A DNA stretch of 64,000 nucleotides from Streptomyces gobiensis (GCF_021216675.1 NZ_CP086120.1:2028501-2092500), one strand, 5' to 3'; positions 9,437 through 18,524 are shown, numbered from the stretch's first letter. Made by a program: numbers and translations. The notes: generated from the letters alone by a model not told the origin.

Positions 9437-10084
9437 ATGCACAGAGAAGGGGGCGCACGCACTGTGGATACCGAAGCTAGGGATACGGAAGCCAGGGATA
9501 CGGAAGCTAGCAAGCGCGCGTTGCGGCGGGACCTCCTGGAGTTGAGGTCCCGGTTGCCGGAAGGTGACACGAGGGAGACGGCCGCGGTGCTCGCCCAGCG
9601 CGCGCTGGAGCTTCCGGAGCTGGCGGAGGCGGGCACGGTGGCGGCGTATGTCTCGATCGGCAGTGAACCGGGCACCCGCGTCCTCCTGGACGCGCTGCGC
9701 GCGCGGGGGGTGCGGGTGCTGCTGCCGGTGCTGCTGCCCGACAATGATCTGGACTGGGGCACGTACGAGGGCCCGGAGCGCCTGGTGGCCGCCCGGCGGG
9801 GCCTGCTGGAGCCGAGCGGCCCCCGCCTTGGCCCGGACGCGGTGACGTCGGCGGACGCGGTCCTGCTGCCCGGGCTCGCGGTGGATGCGCGCGGTGTGCG
9901 GCTGGGGCGGGGCGGTGGGTCCTACGACCGGGTGCTGGCCCGGTTGGAGGCGGCGGGGGCGGCGCCGGTGCGGGTTGTGCTGCTGTACGAGAACGAACTG
10001 CTCGCGGAGGTGCCCGGGGAGGCCCATGACCAGCCGGTTCACGTTGCGGTGACGCCTGCGGGGGTCACCCGCTTTCCGCGCTGA
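9437..10084 (+). CDS. 5-formyltetrahydrofolate cyclo-ligase
   Basis: ATP-dependent conversion of 5-formyl-THF to 5,10-methenyl-THF. The 215-residue protein carries KRALRRDLLELRSRL, VAAYVSIGSEPGT, the loop DAVLLPGLAVDARGVRLGRGGGSYDR and the C-terminal HDQPVHVAVTP. The N-terminus contains three near-identical DTEAR units produced by a 15-bp tandem repeat. GTG 9464 is a possible alternative start: the ATG at 9437 is almost on top of its GGAGG, while the GTG has GAAGGGGG eleven bases upstream. Confidence 0.9.
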   Translation: MHREGGARTVDTEARDTEARDTEASKRALRRDLLELRSRLPEGDTRETAAVLAQRALELPELAEAGTVAAYVSIGSEPGTRVLLDALRARGVRVLLPVLLPDNDLDWGTYEGPERLVAARRGLLEPSGPRLGPDAVTSADAVLLPGLAVDARGVRLGRGGGSYDRVLARLEAAGAAPVRVVLLYENELLAEVPGEAHDQPVHVAVTPAGVTRFPR

Positions 10085-10109
10085 GCCGCGGCCGCGGTAG
10101 CGCGGCGAG

Positions 10110-10252
10110 GGGTTCCCCGTATCCCGCCCCTTCCCGGAAACCGGGGCTTTGCCCCGGGCCCCGGGGTTGGGCCGGTGCGGGCCGGTGGCCGGGTGTTGTG
10201 CCCACCCACAGCCCCTCGCGGGGCTGCGAGTGCCCACAACAGGGGTGGCGCG
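10110..10252. repeat. Dispersed intergenic repeat with conserved outer and variable inner hairpin (copy 1)
   Basis: The gap downstream of the cyclo-ligase gene holds a GC-rich element. It starts with CCCGCCCCTTCCCGGAAACC, continues with CGGGGCTTTGCCCCG-type hairpins, and ends in a two-part stem in which GTTGTG pairs with CACAAC and AGCCCC pairs with GGGGCT. The same element, with a different but still paired inner stem, occurs at 16816-16944. Probably a Streptomyces intergenic repeat acting at the DNA or RNA level as terminator-like structure between convergent genes. Confidence 0.7.
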
Positions 10253-10257
10253 GCTGG

Positions 10258-12960
10258 TTATGGGGTCAGGGCCATCGTGTCGTTGGTTGACTTGTCGACG
10301 GCATCGCGGGAGTACGCCCAGGGCAGCAGCTCGCCCTTGGACCACTGGTCGGTCTGGTCGGTGTAGTTCTCGTGGTACGCGTGCCCCGACGCACCGGTGA
10401 GGTTTATCCAGCGGGACTTGTCGAGGTCGTCCAGGTTGACCACCATCCGCATGGACGGCACCCAGGTGACCGCGTAGCCACCGGCCGCGTTCCAGCCGGA
10501 GGCGTCGACGGCGTCCTTACCGCCGCCGAGCTCCCATGGGCCACGGTTGAGCATGCGCTGCACCAGGCTCGGGCCATTCGTGCCCAGGGTCGAGTTCCTG
10601 AGCATCAGCCGGTGCATACGGCCCCAGCTCCAGGTGTCGATGTTCTTGCCGAGCTTGGTGGTCAGCTCCTCACGGGCGCCCTTCATGGCGCGGGCGAGCA
10701 GCTCATCGCGGTTTTCGGCCTTGGGGTTGTGCAGGTTGCCGCGGGCTTGCCACCACGTGCTGTCCGGGTCCTTGAGGAGCCCGCGCACCACCTCGAACCA
10801 GCGGTCGCCGCCGTCCGGCTGGGCGGACTCAGGGCTGCGCTCGCCGCACTCGCGGACCGTACGGGCGGTGCCGTCGATGTCCTCCAGCGGGCCGGAGTCA
10901 TCGGCGGGGCGGACCCGCAGGCACTTGCCGTTGAGCCGCAGCTCCTTGGGGAGCTTGTTGCCGAAGGCGAGCATGAGCGTGTTGCGCCAGACGCCGTTGA
11001 AGTAGGCGGCGGCGGCCGAGTCGGCGTCCTGGGAGTAGTCCCAGCCCTCCAGCAGCTGCTGCGCCTCGCGGACGTACTCGTCCTTGATATCGATCTTCAG
11101 CAGATACGGCACCAGCAGCTTGGCGATCTCGCTGCTGTTGTCCATCTGCATGGACTGCATATCGTCCATGGAGATCTTCCCGCCATCCTTGATCTTCGAC
11201 TGGATGAGGTCGTTGATCCGCTGGCTGCGGGCTCCGTAACTCCAGTCCTCGGTCAGCAGATGCGGGTAGGTCCGCTGGTCTATGACGGCCTGGTTGGCGG
11301 TGACGATATAGCCCCGCTCGGGGTTGAGCTCATAGGGCAGCTCGGACTGCGGGACATAGCGGGCCCACCCGTACTTCGAGTCCCAGCCGGGCGCCGGATA
11401 GCGGCCGTCGCCCTTGCCCCGTATCGGGATCTGGCCCGGGGCCTGATAGCCGATATTGCCCTTGGTGTCGGCATAGATCAGGTTCTGCGAGGGAACGGCG
11501 AAGTCGCGTGCTGCCGCCTGGAATTCCTTGAAGTCCTTGGCCCGGTTGAGCTTGAAGACCGCGTCCATGGTGGTGGAGGGGTCGAGTGCGGTCCAGCGCA
11601 GCGACACCGCGTAGCCCTTGCCCCGGTCGGGGGCGACCCCCTGGACGGGGGCGCTGTCGCCGACCTTACCGAGCTCGATATGGCGGTCGGAGACGATGGG
11701 GCCGTTCTTGGTGGAGCGGACGGTGATCTTACGGTCCGTACCGCCGGCGACCTTGATGGTCTCCTTGCGGGTCTCATACGGACGGTACTCGCCGTCGTAG
11801 AGGTACTCCTCGTCCTTGATCTTCTCCAGGTAGAGATCGGTGACATCGGCGCCGAGATTGGTCATGCCCCAGGAGATGTCCTGGTTGTGGCCGATGATGA
11901 CGCCCGGCATTCCGGCGAAGGTGAAGCCGGAGACATCAAAGGGGCACGCCTTGGTGACCTGGGTGCAGTGCAGGCCCGTCTGATACCAGACGGAGGGCAG
12001 CCGCGGCGCCAGATGCGGGTCGTTGGCGAGCATCGGCTTGCCGCTGGTGGTGTGCTCGCCGGAGATCACCCAGGAGTTGGAGCCGATGCCGCTGCCGTTG
12101 CGGCCGAGCAGTGCGGGGATCTTGTCGAGGGTCCTGGAGAGCGCGGACAGCTGAGTCCGCGCCCCTTCCGGGGTCTGCTGGCCCGCACGGCTGGCCTGCC
12201 GGGCCGGGGTGCCGTCCGGGTCGAAGGCGCCCGCCGCCGGGTCGACCGCGCCACGGTCGACGACGGGAGTGTTCCGTTCGTACGGATAGCCGGGATACAG
12301 CTCCTCGATCTGATCGTCGGTCAGCCGACTGGACATCAGCGCCCGGTCGACCTCGTCCCGGAGGTTGCCGCGCAGGTCCCAGGCCATGGCCTTCAGCCAG
12401 GAGAGGGAGTCGACCGGGGTCCAGGGCTGCGGCTTGTAGTCGTTGACGAAGCCGAGGGCCGCGTACTCCAGGGAGATGCCGGAGCCGCCGCGCTCCTTGA
12501 GATAGGCGTTCACACCAGCGGAGTACGACCTGAGGTGTTCCTTGGTCTGCTTGGAGAGCTTGGTGTCGTACTCCTGCTGCGCGACATCACGCCAGCCGAG
12601 CGTGCGCAGGAACGCGTCGGTCTCGACCTGGTCCTCACCGAACATCTCGGACAGCCGCCCGGCGGTCGTATGACGCCGTACGTCCATCTCCCAGAAGCGG
12701 TCCTGGGCCTGGACGTAGCCCTGCGCCATGAAGAGATCTTCGGCGCTGCTGGCGTAGATCTGCGGGACACCGTTGCCGTCGCGCTTGACGTTCACCGTGC
12801 CGGACAGGCCCTTGAGCTTGACCGAACCAGTGGTCTGCGGGAAGGACTCGCGGACGGTGCTGATCGTCCACAACGTACCGCCGCCTACGCCCGCCACGAG
12901 CAGCAGCACGACTGTGATCACGATCAAGCGGGCGCGTCGGGACCGTTTCTTGGCGGGCAT
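10258..12960 (-). CDS. Penicillin acylase family protein (membrane-anchored Ntn hydrolase)
   Basis: Self-processing amidohydrolase of the penicillin acylase/AHL acylase family, 900 residues. One N-terminal membrane anchor (LIVITVVLLLVAGVGGGTLW) after a basic KKRSRRAR start places the enzyme outside the membrane. Family marks are VPQIYASSAEDLFMAQGYVQAQDRFWEMD in the alpha part, GSNSWVI with the autocatalytic Ser that becomes the beta-chain N-terminus, then ANDPHLAPRLPSVWYQ and GVIIGHNQDISWGMTN, and near the end WGRMHRL. ATG 12960 has AAAGGA at good distance. Natural substrate not evident; AHL or peptide amide hydrolysis is possible. Confidence 0.92.
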   Translation of the reverse strand: MPAKKRSRRARLIVITVVLLLVAGVGGGTLWTISTVRESFPQTTGSVKLKGLSGTVNVKRDGNGVPQIYASSAEDLFMAQGYVQAQDRFWEMDVRRHTTAGRLSEMFGEDQVETDAFLRTLGWRDVAQQEYDTKLSKQTKEHLRSYSAGVNAYLKERGGSGISLEYAALGFVNDYKPQPWTPVDSLSWLKAMAWDLRGNLRDEVDRALMSSRLTDDQIEELYPGYPYERNTPVVDRGAVDPAAGAFDPDGTPARQASRAGQQTPEGARTQLSALSRTLDKIPALLGRNGSGIGSNSWVISGEHTTSGKPMLANDPHLAPRLPSVWYQTGLHCTQVTKACPFDVSGFTFAGMPGVIIGHNQDISWGMTNLGADVTDLYLEKIKDEEYLYDGEYRPYETRKETIKVAGGTDRKITVRSTKNGPIVSDRHIELGKVGDSAPVQGVAPDRGKGYAVSLRWTALDPSTTMDAVFKLNRAKDFKEFQAAARDFAVPSQNLIYADTKGNIGYQAPGQIPIRGKGDGRYPAPGWDSKYGWARYVPQSELPYELNPERGYIVTANQAVIDQRTYPHLLTEDWSYGARSQRINDLIQSKIKDGGKISMDDMQSMQMDNSSEIAKLLVPYLLKIDIKDEYVREAQQLLEGWDYSQDADSAAAAYFNGVWRNTLMLAFGNKLPKELRLNGKCLRVRPADDSGPLEDIDGTARTVRECGERSPESAQPDGGDRWFEVVRGLLKDPDSTWWQARGNLHNPKAENRDELLARAMKGAREELTTKLGKNIDTWSWGRMHRLMLRNSTLGTNGPSLVQRMLNRGPWELGGGKDAVDASGWNAAGGYAVTWVPSMRMVVNLDDLDKSRWINLTGASGHAYHENYTDQTDQWSKGELLPWAYSRDAVDKSTNDTMALTP

Positions 12961-13143
12961 CGCTGTCCTTTGAGGGGCAGGGTGGGACCTGGAAGTGCTG
13001 GAGCAACTGTAGGCGGAGCCACTGACGGCCCATACAGGGAGTCACCGGTCACCGGGGGCGATGCTTCAAGCGATGTTAAATTGTTAGGCAAGGCAACGAA
13101 TGTTTTGCGCCATTCTCAGCCACTTGCGCTGTCTGTCAGACGC

Positions 13144-13182
13144 TGAGAACAGCTGGATGCTGAGAACAGAAAGTTGAGAACA
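13144..13182. promoter_or_regulatory. Three TGAGAACA repeats before the antiporter gene
   Basis: TGAGAACA occurs three times in 39 bp (starts 13144, 13161, 13175) in the 239-bp divergent gap between the acylase and the antiporter genes; the last copy ends 17 bases before the antiporter start. The spacing (17 and 14) is not strictly helical. It could be a regulator site or the remnant of a small tandem duplication. Confidence 0.35.
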
Positions 13183-13199
13183 AGAAAGAGGAACGGCCC

Positions 13200-14726
13200 C
13201 TGACTGTCGACCGTCTCAATGAACTCCTGCTCGTCGCTGCCGTGGTGCTCCTCATCGCGGTCACGGCGGTCCGCCTCTCCTCCCGTATCGGCCTGCCCAG
13301 CCTGCTGGTCTACCTGGGCATCGGCATCGCCATGGGGCAGGACGGCCTCGGCGTGCGCTTCGATGACGCCGAACTCACTCAGGTGTTCGGCTATGCCGCG
13401 CTCGTGGTGATTCTGGCCGAAGGTGGTCTGGGCACCAGGTGGCGGGAGATCCGGCCGACGGTCCCGGCGGCGGCGGTACTGGCGACAGCGGGGGTCACGG
13501 TCAGCGTGCTGGTCACCGCGGCCGCGGCCCACTATCTGGTGGGGCTCGGCTGGCAGCTCGCGCTGATTCTGGGCGCGGTGGTCTCCTCGACGGACGCCGC
13601 GGCGGTGTTCTCCGTACTGCGCAAGATGCCCCTGCCCAAGCGGCTGACCGGAGTGCTGGAGGCGGAGTCCGGTTTTAACGACGCGCCGGTGGTGATCCTG
13701 GTCGTCGCCCTCTCGGCGCTCGATCACGAACCGACGTACTGGTACATCCTGCTCGGCAAGATAGCGCTGCAGCTCGCCATCGGGCTGGCGGTCGGTCTGG
13801 GCATCGGCAAGCTCGGTGAGTTGGGGCTGCGGCATGTGGCCCTGCCCGCGTCCGGTCTGTATCCGATCGCGGTCATGGCGCTGTGCGTTCTGGCGTACGC
13901 CGGCGGCGCGCTCGCTCAGGGCAGTGGCTTCCTCGCGGTGTACGTCTCGGCGCTCGTCCTGGGCAACGCCAAGCTGCCGCACCGGCCCGCCGTACGGGGT
14001 TTCGCCGACGGGGTCGCCTGGATCGCCCAGATCGGACTCTTCGTCCTGCTCGGCCTGCTGGTCACTCCAAGTGAGCTGGGAGCGGACTTCTGGCCAGCGA
14101 TCGTGATCGGTCTGGCGCTGACTCTGGTGGCCCGGCCGCTGTCGGTGGTGCTGTGTCTGCTGCCCTTCCGGCAGCCCTGGCGGGATCAGGCGCTGCTCTC
14201 CTGGGCGGGGCTGCGCGGCGCGGTCCCCATCGTGCTGGCCACCATCCCCATGGTGGCCGAGATCGGCCACAGTGACCGGATCTTCAATATCGTTTTTGTG
14301 CTCGTCGTTGTCCTTACGATGCTCCAGGGGCCGACTCTGCCCTGGGTGGCGCGGAAGCTACGGCTGGGCGAGGGCGAAGGCCCGACCGATGTCGATATCG
14401 AGTCGGCGCCCCTGGAGCGGCTGCGCGGACATCTGCTGTCGGTCTCCATCCCGGCGGCCTCGAAGATGCACGGCGTGGAGATCAACGAGCTGCGGCTGCC
14501 GCCAGGAGCGGCGGTGACCCTGGTCGTACGGCAGGGGAAGAGCTTTGTGCCGCAGCCGTCGACGGTGCTGATGCGCGGTGATGAGCTGCTGGTAGTGGCC
14601 ACCGATCCGGTGCGGGACGCGACGGAGCGCCGGCTGCTGGCGGTCGGCCGGGGTGGCAAGCTGGCGGACTGGCTGGGCAATCGGGGTGATACGGGTAGTA
14701 CGGGCATCCAGCGGGGAGACCGCTAG
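13200..14726 (+). CDS. Potassium/proton antiporter, CPA family with C-terminal TrkA-C domain; CTG start likely
   Basis: Cation/H+ antiporter of 508 residues. Twelve or so membrane helices run to about residue 385, including AALVVILAEGGLGTRW, LGAVVSSTDAAAVFSVL (ion-binding Asp) and SWAGLRGAVPIVLATIPM, the KefC/NhaP2-type pattern. A soluble TrkA-C-like domain follows (HGVEINELRLPPGAAVTLVVRQG ... LRGDELLVVAT-type), known in this group to sense nucleotides such as c-di-AMP or NAD. Reading from the first ATG/GTG would cut off the conserved LTVDRLNELLLVAAVVLLIAV. A CTG at 13200 with AGAGGAA seven bases upstream restores the usual MTV-N-LLL start, so I place the start there. Confidence 0.87.
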   Translation: MTVDRLNELLLVAAVVLLIAVTAVRLSSRIGLPSLLVYLGIGIAMGQDGLGVRFDDAELTQVFGYAALVVILAEGGLGTRWREIRPTVPAAAVLATAGVTVSVLVTAAAAHYLVGLGWQLALILGAVVSSTDAAAVFSVLRKMPLPKRLTGVLEAESGFNDAPVVILVVALSALDHEPTYWYILLGKIALQLAIGLAVGLGIGKLGELGLRHVALPASGLYPIAVMALCVLAYAGGALAQGSGFLAVYVSALVLGNAKLPHRPAVRGFADGVAWIAQIGLFVLLGLLVTPSELGADFWPAIVIGLALTLVARPLSVVLCLLPFRQPWRDQALLSWAGLRGAVPIVLATIPMVAEIGHSDRIFNIVFVLVVVLTMLQGPTLPWVARKLRLGEGEGPTDVDIESAPLERLRGHLLSVSIPAASKMHGVEINELRLPPGAAVTLVVRQGKSFVPQPSTVLMRGDELLVVATDPVRDATERRLLAVGRGGKLADWLGNRGDTGSTGIQRGDR

Positions 14727-14910
14727 AGACCGTTAGCGGATCCTTTACGCCACCTTGGATTGCCAGGCAATACTGACCCGCTACACTGCAAGGGAAAGTT
14801 TTTCTCCATATCTGCCTGATGCAGAGCTGGCGCGTAGAGCGCGAGGGACAGCTCTCGGTGCATACCCGGCCGCCGGCCGTCGCACTACCAGGCAGCAGAA
14901 AGGCCAGGCC

Positions 14911-16185
14911 GTGGCTCCGAAGCCCGGCTACCGTCAGTTGTTGCGCACCCCTGGTGCATGGTCATTCCTGCTCCCAGGCTTTCTGGCCCGGCAGCCCTTC
15001 GCGATGCTGACCATCGGCATCGTGCTGCTCGTCCAGCACACCACCGGCTCTTTCGGCACCGCGGGGGCGGTCTCCGCCGCGACCGGTGTCGCCATGGCGC
15101 TGTGCGCCCCCCAGGCGGGCAAGCTCGCCGACCGCTTCGGCCAGCGGGCCGTGCTGCTGCCCGGTGCGCTGGTGCACGCTGCGTCCGTCTCAGTGCTCAT
15201 CACCCTGGCCCTCTCCGGTGCGCCGCTGTGGGCCATGCTGTTGATGGCCCTACCCACCGGTGCCTCGGTGCCGCAGGTCGGCCCGATGGTGCGGGCGCGC
15301 TGGGCGCACCAGCTCAGCGGCGGTCGGCTGATGCCGACCGCGGCGGCCTTTGAGTCGGTGACGGATGAGTTCACCTTTGTCGTCGGCCCCGTGCTGGCCA
15401 CCGCGCTGTGCACCGGCGTCCACCCGGCCGCCGGGCTGATCGCGGAGGCCACGCTGACCGTCATCGGCGGACTGCTGTTCGCCGCCCAGACCCGCACCGC
15501 GCCGCCCGCGCACCGTACGGGCCGTATGGCGGGCGGGCGACGCGCCTCGGCCCTGTCGGTGCCGGGCGTACGGGTGCTGATCGTCGCCTTCCTCGGCATT
15601 GGCGCGGTCTTCGGCGGGATGCAGGTCTCGCTGACCGCCTTCACCCAGTCCATCGGGCAGCCGGGTGCCAATGGGCTGCTCTACGGGGTCTTCGCGGGCG
15701 GCAACATGCTGGCGGGCGTGGCCTGCGGCGTCATCGCCTGGCGGTCGGCCCCCGAGAAGCGGCTGCCCGTCGCCTACGGGGCGCTGGCGCTGGCCACCGT
15801 ACCGCTGTGGTTCGCGGCCTCGGTGGCCTCGGTACCGCTGGTCGGCGCGGTCGGGCTGCTGACCGGCCTGGCCATCGCCCCGGCCCTGATCACCGGGTTC
15901 ACGCTGGTGGAGCGGCTGGTACCGGCGGGGGCGCGTACGGAGGCCTTCACCTGGCTGACCGGCGCGGTCGCGCTCGGCCAGGCCGGGGCGGCGACCACGG
16001 CCGGGCAGCTGGCTGACGACTTCGGCGCGAGCGCCGGATTCGCCGTACCGCTGGCCGGTACGGCACTGGCCCTGGCGACCGTGGCAGCACTGCGCGGCTG
16101 GCTGACGCCGAGGGCCGAGCGGCAGCCCGAGGGCAGGGTCGTGGCACGTGGCGAGGGTCACCGTGTGCCGGTTGCGGTGGACTAA
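14911..16185 (+). CDS. MFS transporter
   Basis: Twelve-helix major facilitator superfamily protein of 424 residues. The start region APKPGYRQLLRTPGAWSFLLPGFLARQPFAMLTIGIVLLV, the loop between helices 2 and 3 (APQAGKLADRFGQRAVLLPGAL) and a long central loop (RTAPPAHRTGRMAGGRRA) are characteristic of a family widespread in actinomycetes. GTG 14911 was chosen because upstream codons in the frame look non-coding. It stands alone between the antiporter and fmdB. Substrate unknown; sugar or drug efflux are both possible. Confidence 0.85.
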   Translation: MAPKPGYRQLLRTPGAWSFLLPGFLARQPFAMLTIGIVLLVQHTTGSFGTAGAVSAATGVAMALCAPQAGKLADRFGQRAVLLPGALVHAASVSVLITLALSGAPLWAMLLMALPTGASVPQVGPMVRARWAHQLSGGRLMPTAAAFESVTDEFTFVVGPVLATALCTGVHPAAGLIAEATLTVIGGLLFAAQTRTAPPAHRTGRMAGGRRASALSVPGVRVLIVAFLGIGAVFGGMQVSLTAFTQSIGQPGANGLLYGVFAGGNMLAGVACGVIAWRSAPEKRLPVAYGALALATVPLWFAASVASVPLVGAVGLLTGLAIAPALITGFTLVERLVPAGARTEAFTWLTGAVALGQAGAATTAGQLADDFGASAGFAVPLAGTALALATVAALRGWLTPRAERQPEGRVVARGEGHRVPVAVD

Positions 16186-16251
16186 GCCGATGGAATACTG
16201 CACCATGGAGCGTCGTTAGCACTCCACAGGGAAGAGTGCCAGGAGGAGCAA

Positions 16252-16578
16252 GTGCCGACCTATCAGTACCAGTGCACCGAGTGCGGCGAGGGCCTCGAGG
16301 CGGTGCAGAAGTTCACCGACGACGCCCTCACCGAGTGCCCGAGCTGCGAAGGGCGCCTGAAGAAGGTGTTCTCGGCGGTCGGCATTGTCTTCAAGGGCTC
16401 CGGCTTCTACCGGAACGACAGCCGTGGCTCGTCGTCCAGCAGCAGCCCGGCTGGCTCGAAGTCCGACTCGAAGTCCGAGAAGAAGGCTGAGGGCGGCGAG
16501 AAGAGCGAGAAGAAGAGTGACAGCTCGTCCTCGTCCTCCTCCTCTTCCACCGCTGCGGCAAGCACCCCCGCGGCCTGA
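16252..16578 (+). CDS. FmdB-family zinc-ribbon protein
   Basis: Small regulator-like protein of 108 residues. It begins PTYQYQCTECGEGLEAVQKFTDDALTECPSCEGRLKKVFSAVGIVFKGSGFY, with the two CxxC knuckles of a zinc ribbon (C8/C11 and C30/C33) and the usual GIVFKGSGFYRND end. A Ser/Lys-rich low-complexity tail follows (KSDSKSEKKAEGGEKSEKKS then a Ser run), probably disordered. GTG 16252 has AGGAGGAG upstream. Function of the family is poorly known; it appears near conserved core genes in Streptomyces. Confidence 0.92.
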   Translation: MPTYQYQCTECGEGLEAVQKFTDDALTECPSCEGRLKKVFSAVGIVFKGSGFYRNDSRGSSSSSSPAGSKSDSKSEKKAEGGEKSEKKSDSSSSSSSSSTAAASTPAA

Positions 16579-16589
16579 CCCAGGCTCTT

Positions 16590-17040
16590 ACGGACCCCGC
16601 CCCCGGCAACGGGCAGCGGGGTCCGACGCATGCGGCCCGGCGGCCCGGGGCCGCTGTACCACTGTGCGGCTCCGCCGCGCGCCGGCTTCGCCCGGCTGCG
16701 GGTCGCCGTGGGTGGGTTTCCCGGTGTCCCTCCCCTTCCCGGCTGTGCCGATATGCGGCTCCGCTGCGTGGCGGGGCTCCGCCCGGCGCCGGGGGTGGTG
16801 CCGTGGTGTGCTTCCCCAGTCCCGCCCCTTCCCGGAAACCGGGGCTTCGCCCCGGGGCCCCGGGGTTGGACGGTGCGGAACGGTGGCCGGTGTTGTGCCC
16901 ACCCGTTCCGCCCAGCGGAACGACTGCCCACAACACCGGGGGTCTGGGGGCGGCAGCCCCCAGGTTCGGGAAGGGGCGGGTCAGGGGAATCCCCTCCGCC
17001 GACAGCGGCGCCCAGCCAGCGACGCAGCAGGGACCCGTAG
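16590..17040. repeat. GC-rich intergenic hairpin array including repeat copy 2
   Basis: No gene is seen in the 470 bp between fmdB and mtnP. It holds several hairpin-rich blocks: one after fmdB with paired CCCCGCCCCCGGC / CAGCGGGGT-like arms, two blocks with GCGGCTCCGC-type arms, and from 16816 a copy of the element also found at 10110-10252. In this copy GTTGTG pairs with CACAAC and GTTCCGC pairs with GCGGAAC. Read-through of the frame gives only Arg/Pro-rich low-complexity peptide. Confidence 0.65.
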
Positions 17041-17050
17041 AGTGTCGCGC

Positions 17051-17890
17051 ATGACTGAATGGGGTGCGCGGGCGGAGATCGGTGTCATCGGCGGGTCGGG
17101 GTTCTACTCCTTTCTGGACGACGTGACCGAAGTCTCGGTGGAAACCCCCTATGGGCAGCCCAGCGACTCCCTCTTCCTCGGCGAACTGGCCGGACGGCGG
17201 GTGGCCTTCCTGCCCCGGCACGGGCGTAAGCACCATCTGCCGCCGCACCGGATCAACTACCGGGCCAATCTGTGGGCACTGCGCTCGATCGGCGTACGGC
17301 AGGTCCTGGGCCCCTGCGCGGTGGGCGGCCTACGGGAGAAGTACGGGCCGGGCACGCTGCTGGTGCCGGATCAGCTCGTCGACCGCACCAAGACGCGGGT
17401 GCAGACCTACTACGACGGGGAGCCCCGGCCGGACGGTCAGCAGCCGAACGTGGTGCATCTGACCTTCGCCGATCCCTACTGCGAGGCGGGCCGGGAAGCC
17501 TCGCTGGCGGCGGCGCGCGGGTGCGGCTGGGAGCCGGTGGACGGCGGCACGATGGTCGTCATCGAGGGCCCGCGCTTCTCGACCCGCGCGGAGTCCAGCT
17601 GGCATGCCGCACAGGGCTGGTCGGTGGTGGGTATGACCGGTCATCCGGAGGCGGTACTCGCCCGTGAGCTGGGGCTCTGCTACAGCTCGCTGGCGCTCGT
17701 GACCGATCTGGACGCGGGGGCCGAGGCAGGCGACGGCGTCTCGCATGAGGAGGTCATGCGGGTCTTCCGGGAGAACCTCGGGCGGCTGCGCGAGGTCCTT
17801 TTCGACGCGGTGGGCGGGCTGCCTACGGAGCGGCTCTGCTCGTGTGCGGGCGCACTGGCCGGACTGGATCTGGGGATCGAGCTGCCGTAG
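17051..17890 (+). CDS. mtnP: S-methyl-5'-thioadenosine phosphorylase
   Basis: Phosphorolysis of 5'-methylthioadenosine from polyamine and SAM metabolism to adenine and methylthioribose-1-phosphate. The 279-residue product is of normal length and has IGVIGGSGFY at the start (phosphate site), FLPRHGRKHHLPPHRINYRANLWALRSIGV, LVPDQLVDRTKTR, VVIEGPRFSTRAES and MTGHPEAVLARELGLCYSSLALVTDLDAG. It could act on other 6-oxo- or 6-aminopurine nucleosides (MtnP and purine nucleoside phosphorylases are close), so the substrate is probable, not certain. Confidence 0.92.
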   Translation: MTEWGARAEIGVIGGSGFYSFLDDVTEVSVETPYGQPSDSLFLGELAGRRVAFLPRHGRKHHLPPHRINYRANLWALRSIGVRQVLGPCAVGGLREKYGPGTLLVPDQLVDRTKTRVQTYYDGEPRPDGQQPNVVHLTFADPYCEAGREASLAAARGCGWEPVDGGTMVVIEGPRFSTRAESSWHAAQGWSVVGMTGHPEAVLARELGLCYSSLALVTDLDAGAEAGDGVSHEEVMRVFRENLGRLREVLFDAVGGLPTERLCSCAGALAGLDLGIELP

Positions 17891-17990
17891 CGCTGTCCAC
17901 AACTCGTGAGTAGTCCACAGCGCTCAGCGGGATTCGGCGCGGTCGGGCACGGTGGTGGCGTTCCTTCCCGATCTCGAGGCGGTGACGGCC

Positions 17991-18524
17991 ATGGCCCCTA
18001 CCCCTTCCTCCGCTCCTCCCCCGCCCTCTCCTCCCCCGCCGTCCGTCGTACCGGAGTTTGAACCGCTGCGGACGGGCGGCTGGCGGCGGCACCGGCTGTG
18101 CGCGGCGATGCGCCGCAGACGGCGTGCGGTGGCGATCTCGCTGGCGGTGGCCGCCACGGCGATGGTGGTCTCGGCGCCACGTGCGGAGCCGCAGCCACCG
18201 GAGCGCACGTCCCGGGAGACCGCCGCTGGGCCCGCCGCCGAGTTGGTCGCGGCGCCGGTGCGGATCGCGGATCCTGCGACGGTGCGGCTGCTCAAGCCGG
18301 GCGACCGGGTGGATGTGCTGGCGAGCGCACCGGACGGCTCCGCTGCGGACCGCGCCCGCATTGTCGCCCGCTGCGCCCGGGTGGCCAAGGTGCCGGAGTC
18401 CGGCGGCACCGGGGGGTCGGCGGGGGAAGGCGCGCTGGTGGTACTGCCGGTGCCACGGCCGACCGCGGCCCAGCTCGCGGGTGCGGCGGCACACTCCCGG
18501 CTGACGGTGGCGCAGTGCGGTTGA
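17991..18524 (+). CDS. RcpC/CpaB-like SAF-domain membrane protein
   Basis: Protein of about 177 residues: a Pro/Ser-rich cytoplasmic start, a basic patch (RRHRLCAAMRRRRRAVAIS), one membrane helix (AVAISLAVAATAMVVSAP) and an outside part with APVRIADPATVRLLKPGDRVDVLASAP, the pattern of the Flp-pilus CpaB/RcpC beta domain. No other pilus gene is near; in Streptomyces this gene usually sits next to mscL, as here. The ATG at 17991 has GAGGCGG upstream; GTG 17952 is an alternative giving 190 residues. Confidence 0.75.
   Translation: MAPTPSSAPPPPSPPPPSVVPEFEPLRTGGWRRHRLCAAMRRRRRAVAISLAVAATAMVVSAPRAEPQPPERTSRETAAGPAAELVAAPVRIADPATVRLLKPGDRVDVLASAPDGSAADRARIVARCARVAKVPESGGTGGSAGEGALVVLPVPRPTAAQLAGAAAHSRLTVAQCG

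Noticed and set aside
10372-13146. 924-codon open frame antisense to the penicillin acylase gene
   Set aside because: Typical third-position GC shadow; no domain recognisable, while the opposite strand has clear catalytic motifs.
16590-17040. CRISPR or coding origin of the repeats between fmdB and mtnP
   Set aside because: No regularly spaced identical repeats with unique spacers; the blocks are hairpins, and frames through them give only Arg/Pro-rich peptide.
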